Below, one piece after another: positions 33,963-34,963 of a DNA stretch of 34,963 bases. A program made the translations under genes and the position numbers. The stretch is from Xylanibacter caecicola (GTDB taxonomy: Bacteria; Bacteroidota; Bacteroidia; Bacteroidales; Bacteroidaceae): positions 1 to 34,963 of the forward strand of contig NZ_JABKKJ010000026.1 in NCBI RefSeq assembly GCF_013166515.1, written 5' to 3'. The notes under the pieces are model-generated. The model did not search any database. It was not told the origin of the DNA and worked only from the letters and a program-made list of their open reading frames with translations. Every line of letters begins with the position of its first letter. Position 1 is the first letter of the stretch.

Positions 33963-34708
33963 AGTTCTGTCATGACACCTTTAAGGTCTTTCAGATATAA
34001 CATGTTGGGACCGTCGCTAAGGGCGTTGTCCGGATCGGGATGCACTTCAAAGAAATATCCGTTGGCTCCGAACGCCTTAGCCGCCATTGCCATTGCCGGA
34101 ACAAACCTGCGGTCGCCCGACGTCTTGCCGCCTCCGCCGCCCGGACGCTGCACGCTGTGTGTGCAGTCCATTATCACACGGGGCACTATGTCGAGCATGT
34201 CCGTAATGTTACGGAAGTCCACAACAAGGTTGTTGTATCCGTACATGTTGCCTCTTTCTGTCAGCCAGACGTCCTTTGCGCCTGCCTCGCGGGCTTTTTC
34301 CACGGGATACAGCATGTCCCGTCCGCTAAGAAACTGTGCCTTTTTGATGTTTACGGTGCGCCCGGTGCGTGCCGCAGCCACAAGCAGATCGGTCTGTCGG
34401 CATAGGAAAGCCGGTATCTGCAACACGTCAGCCACCTCACCGGCGGCTTCTGCCTGGCTGCTTTCGTGTATGTCAGTAAGTATTTTCAGCCCGTATTTTT
34501 CTTTTATTCCGGCAAGCATTTGCAGTCCCTTTTCCAGTCCCGGACCGCGGAAAGAATGTATAGATGTTCGGTTAGCCTTGTCGAACGAGGCTTTGAATAT
34601 GATTTCAACACCAAGCCCGGCGGATATTTCCGTAAGCTCATGTGCCACAATATCGAGTAGTTCCTGTGATTCTATCACGCAGGGACCTGCTATAAATACA
34701 GGTTTCAT
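33953..34708 (-). CDS. kdsA: 3-deoxy-8-phosphooctulonate synthase, metal-dependent type
   Basis: Condenses arabinose-5-phosphate and PEP to Kdo-8-phosphate in lipopolysaccharide synthesis. It is 251 residues, shorter than E. coli KdsA (284) because it starts directly at MKPVFIAGPCVIES. Cys10 replaces the Asn of the metal-free E. coli enzyme, and His184, Glu221 and Asp232 complete the four ligands known from Aquifex KdsA. So this is the metal-dependent class. KASFDKANRTS (39-49), IPAFLCRQTDLL and the HSVQRPGG block are all present. Its own promoter lies upstream, and kdsD overlaps its 3' end. Confidence 0.96.
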   Translation of the reverse strand: MKPVFIAGPCVIESQELLDIVAHELTEISAGLGVEIIFKASFDKANRTSIHSFRGPGLEKGLQMLAGIKEKYGLKILTDIHESSQAEAAGEVADVLQIPAFLCRQTDLLVAAARTGRTVNIKKAQFLSGRDMLYPVEKAREAGAKDVWLTERGNMYGYNNLVVDFRNITDMLDIVPRVIMDCTHSVQRPGGGGGKTSGDRRFVPAMAMAAKAFGANGYFFEVHPDPDNALSDGPNMLYLKDLKGVMTELCR

Positions 34709-34739
34709 GGTCTCTTGTTTATGTTGTTTTTAATGCGTG

Positions 34740-34771
34740 CAAAGGTATGTATTTTGTTCCATTGTTCCAAA
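34740..34771 (-). promoter_or_regulatory. Promoter of kdsA-kdsD
   Basis: On the minus strand TTTG (complement of 34768-34771), 20 bases, then TACCTTTG (complement of 34740-34747). The -7 box is 31 bases before the kdsA ATG. Confidence 0.8.
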
Positions 34772-34843
34772 TTTTTAATATATATTACGGTAAAATAAGA
34801 AAAAACGCGTATTTCTTTGGATGTTTGAAATATATTTTACCTG

Positions 34844-34954
34844 TTGGCGGAATTAATTTAATGCATACTTAATTCTGCCAATGGGCTTGTCGTTAATGAA
34901 GTTTACGTATTGCAGAATGGTAAGTGCACTAATTTTGCCAATGATTCTGGCAAA
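34844..34954 (+). promoter_or_regulatory. Inverted and direct repeats with a possible outgoing promoter
   Basis: A 13-bp inverted repeat (34844-34856 with 34869-34881, one G-T pair) is followed by TTTGCCA/TGGCAAA arms (34934-34940 and 34948-34954). AATTCTGCCAATG (34871-34883) recurs with one change at 34931-34943, exactly 60 bases on. TAATTTTG (34930-34937) fits a plus-strand -7 box for a gene beyond the window. Confidence 0.45.
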
Positions 34955-34963
34955 CAAACCATT

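Overview
The window comes from a Bacteroidales (Bacteroidota) chromosome, probably a propionate-forming, gut- or oral-type species near Prevotellaceae/Bacteroidaceae. The evidence is: many promoters of the Bacteroidetes type (a -33 TTG/TTTG about 19-21 bases before a -7 box TAnnTTTG), weak or absent Shine-Dalgarno sequences, a split methylmalonyl-CoA mutase, a lamin-tail/OadG fusion protein, a Kdo pathway and typical Bacteroidetes secreted proteins. Nearly all of it is chromosomal housekeeping. The only trace of a known mobile element is the 3' end of an IS30-type transposase at the left edge.

Layout. 1-117: IS30 transposase tail. 205-4282 (minus): mutA-mutB, the two methylmalonyl-CoA mutase subunits, ending in a strong terminator. 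4586-9548 (plus), divergent from it: an AspT/SucE-family transporter, an OadG-like lamin-tail membrane protein, a biotin carrier protein, the sodium-pumping decarboxylase beta subunit, and a LuxR-type regulator with a degenerate receiver. Together these form the succinate-to-propionate branch (succinyl-CoA <-> methylmalonyl-CoA -> propionyl-CoA plus Na+ export), but the carboxyltransferase subunit is not in the window. 9565-12770 (minus): hisG-hisD-hisC. 12771-13733: a long non-coding stretch with a perfect 55-bp inverted repeat and a 22-bp-period array. 13734-14078 (minus): small cupin. 14693-16441 (plus): phosphoglucomutase/phosphomannomutase, then a terminator and a 63-bp direct repeat. 17048-17234: tRNA-Ser(GCU) and tRNA-Glu(CUC). 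17397-20898: valS and queC. 20944/21004-23456: a TPR sensor kinase and its NarL-type response regulator. 23549-23724: a second 22-bp-period tandem array. 23849-25196 (minus): a lipoprotein and a secreted protein of unknown function. 25347-25605: a dense cluster of purine-rich and palindromic repeats. 25609-27852 (minus): radA and an SGNH hydrolase. 28135-31303 (plus): a substrate-binding-like lipoprotein and a TPR protein. 31371-31562: a second palindromic repeat element. 31633-34708 (minus): kdsA-kdsD and a secreted phospholipase-D/cardiolipin-synthase-like protein.

No CRISPR array, phage, toxin-antitoxin or obvious defence system is seen. The least explained material is the intergenic repeat families: two 22-bp-period arrays that share sequence words, two copies of a GTAGGGACA palindromic element, the purine-rich/GTGGC palindrome cluster, and the inverted repeats at the right edge. 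Next are three gene-level oddities: the orphan binding-protein/TPR pair with a leader hairpin, the AAE transporter embedded in the decarboxylase operon, and a sensor kinase whose signal peptide has no standard start codon. All calls rest on reading the sequence; no database search was run.
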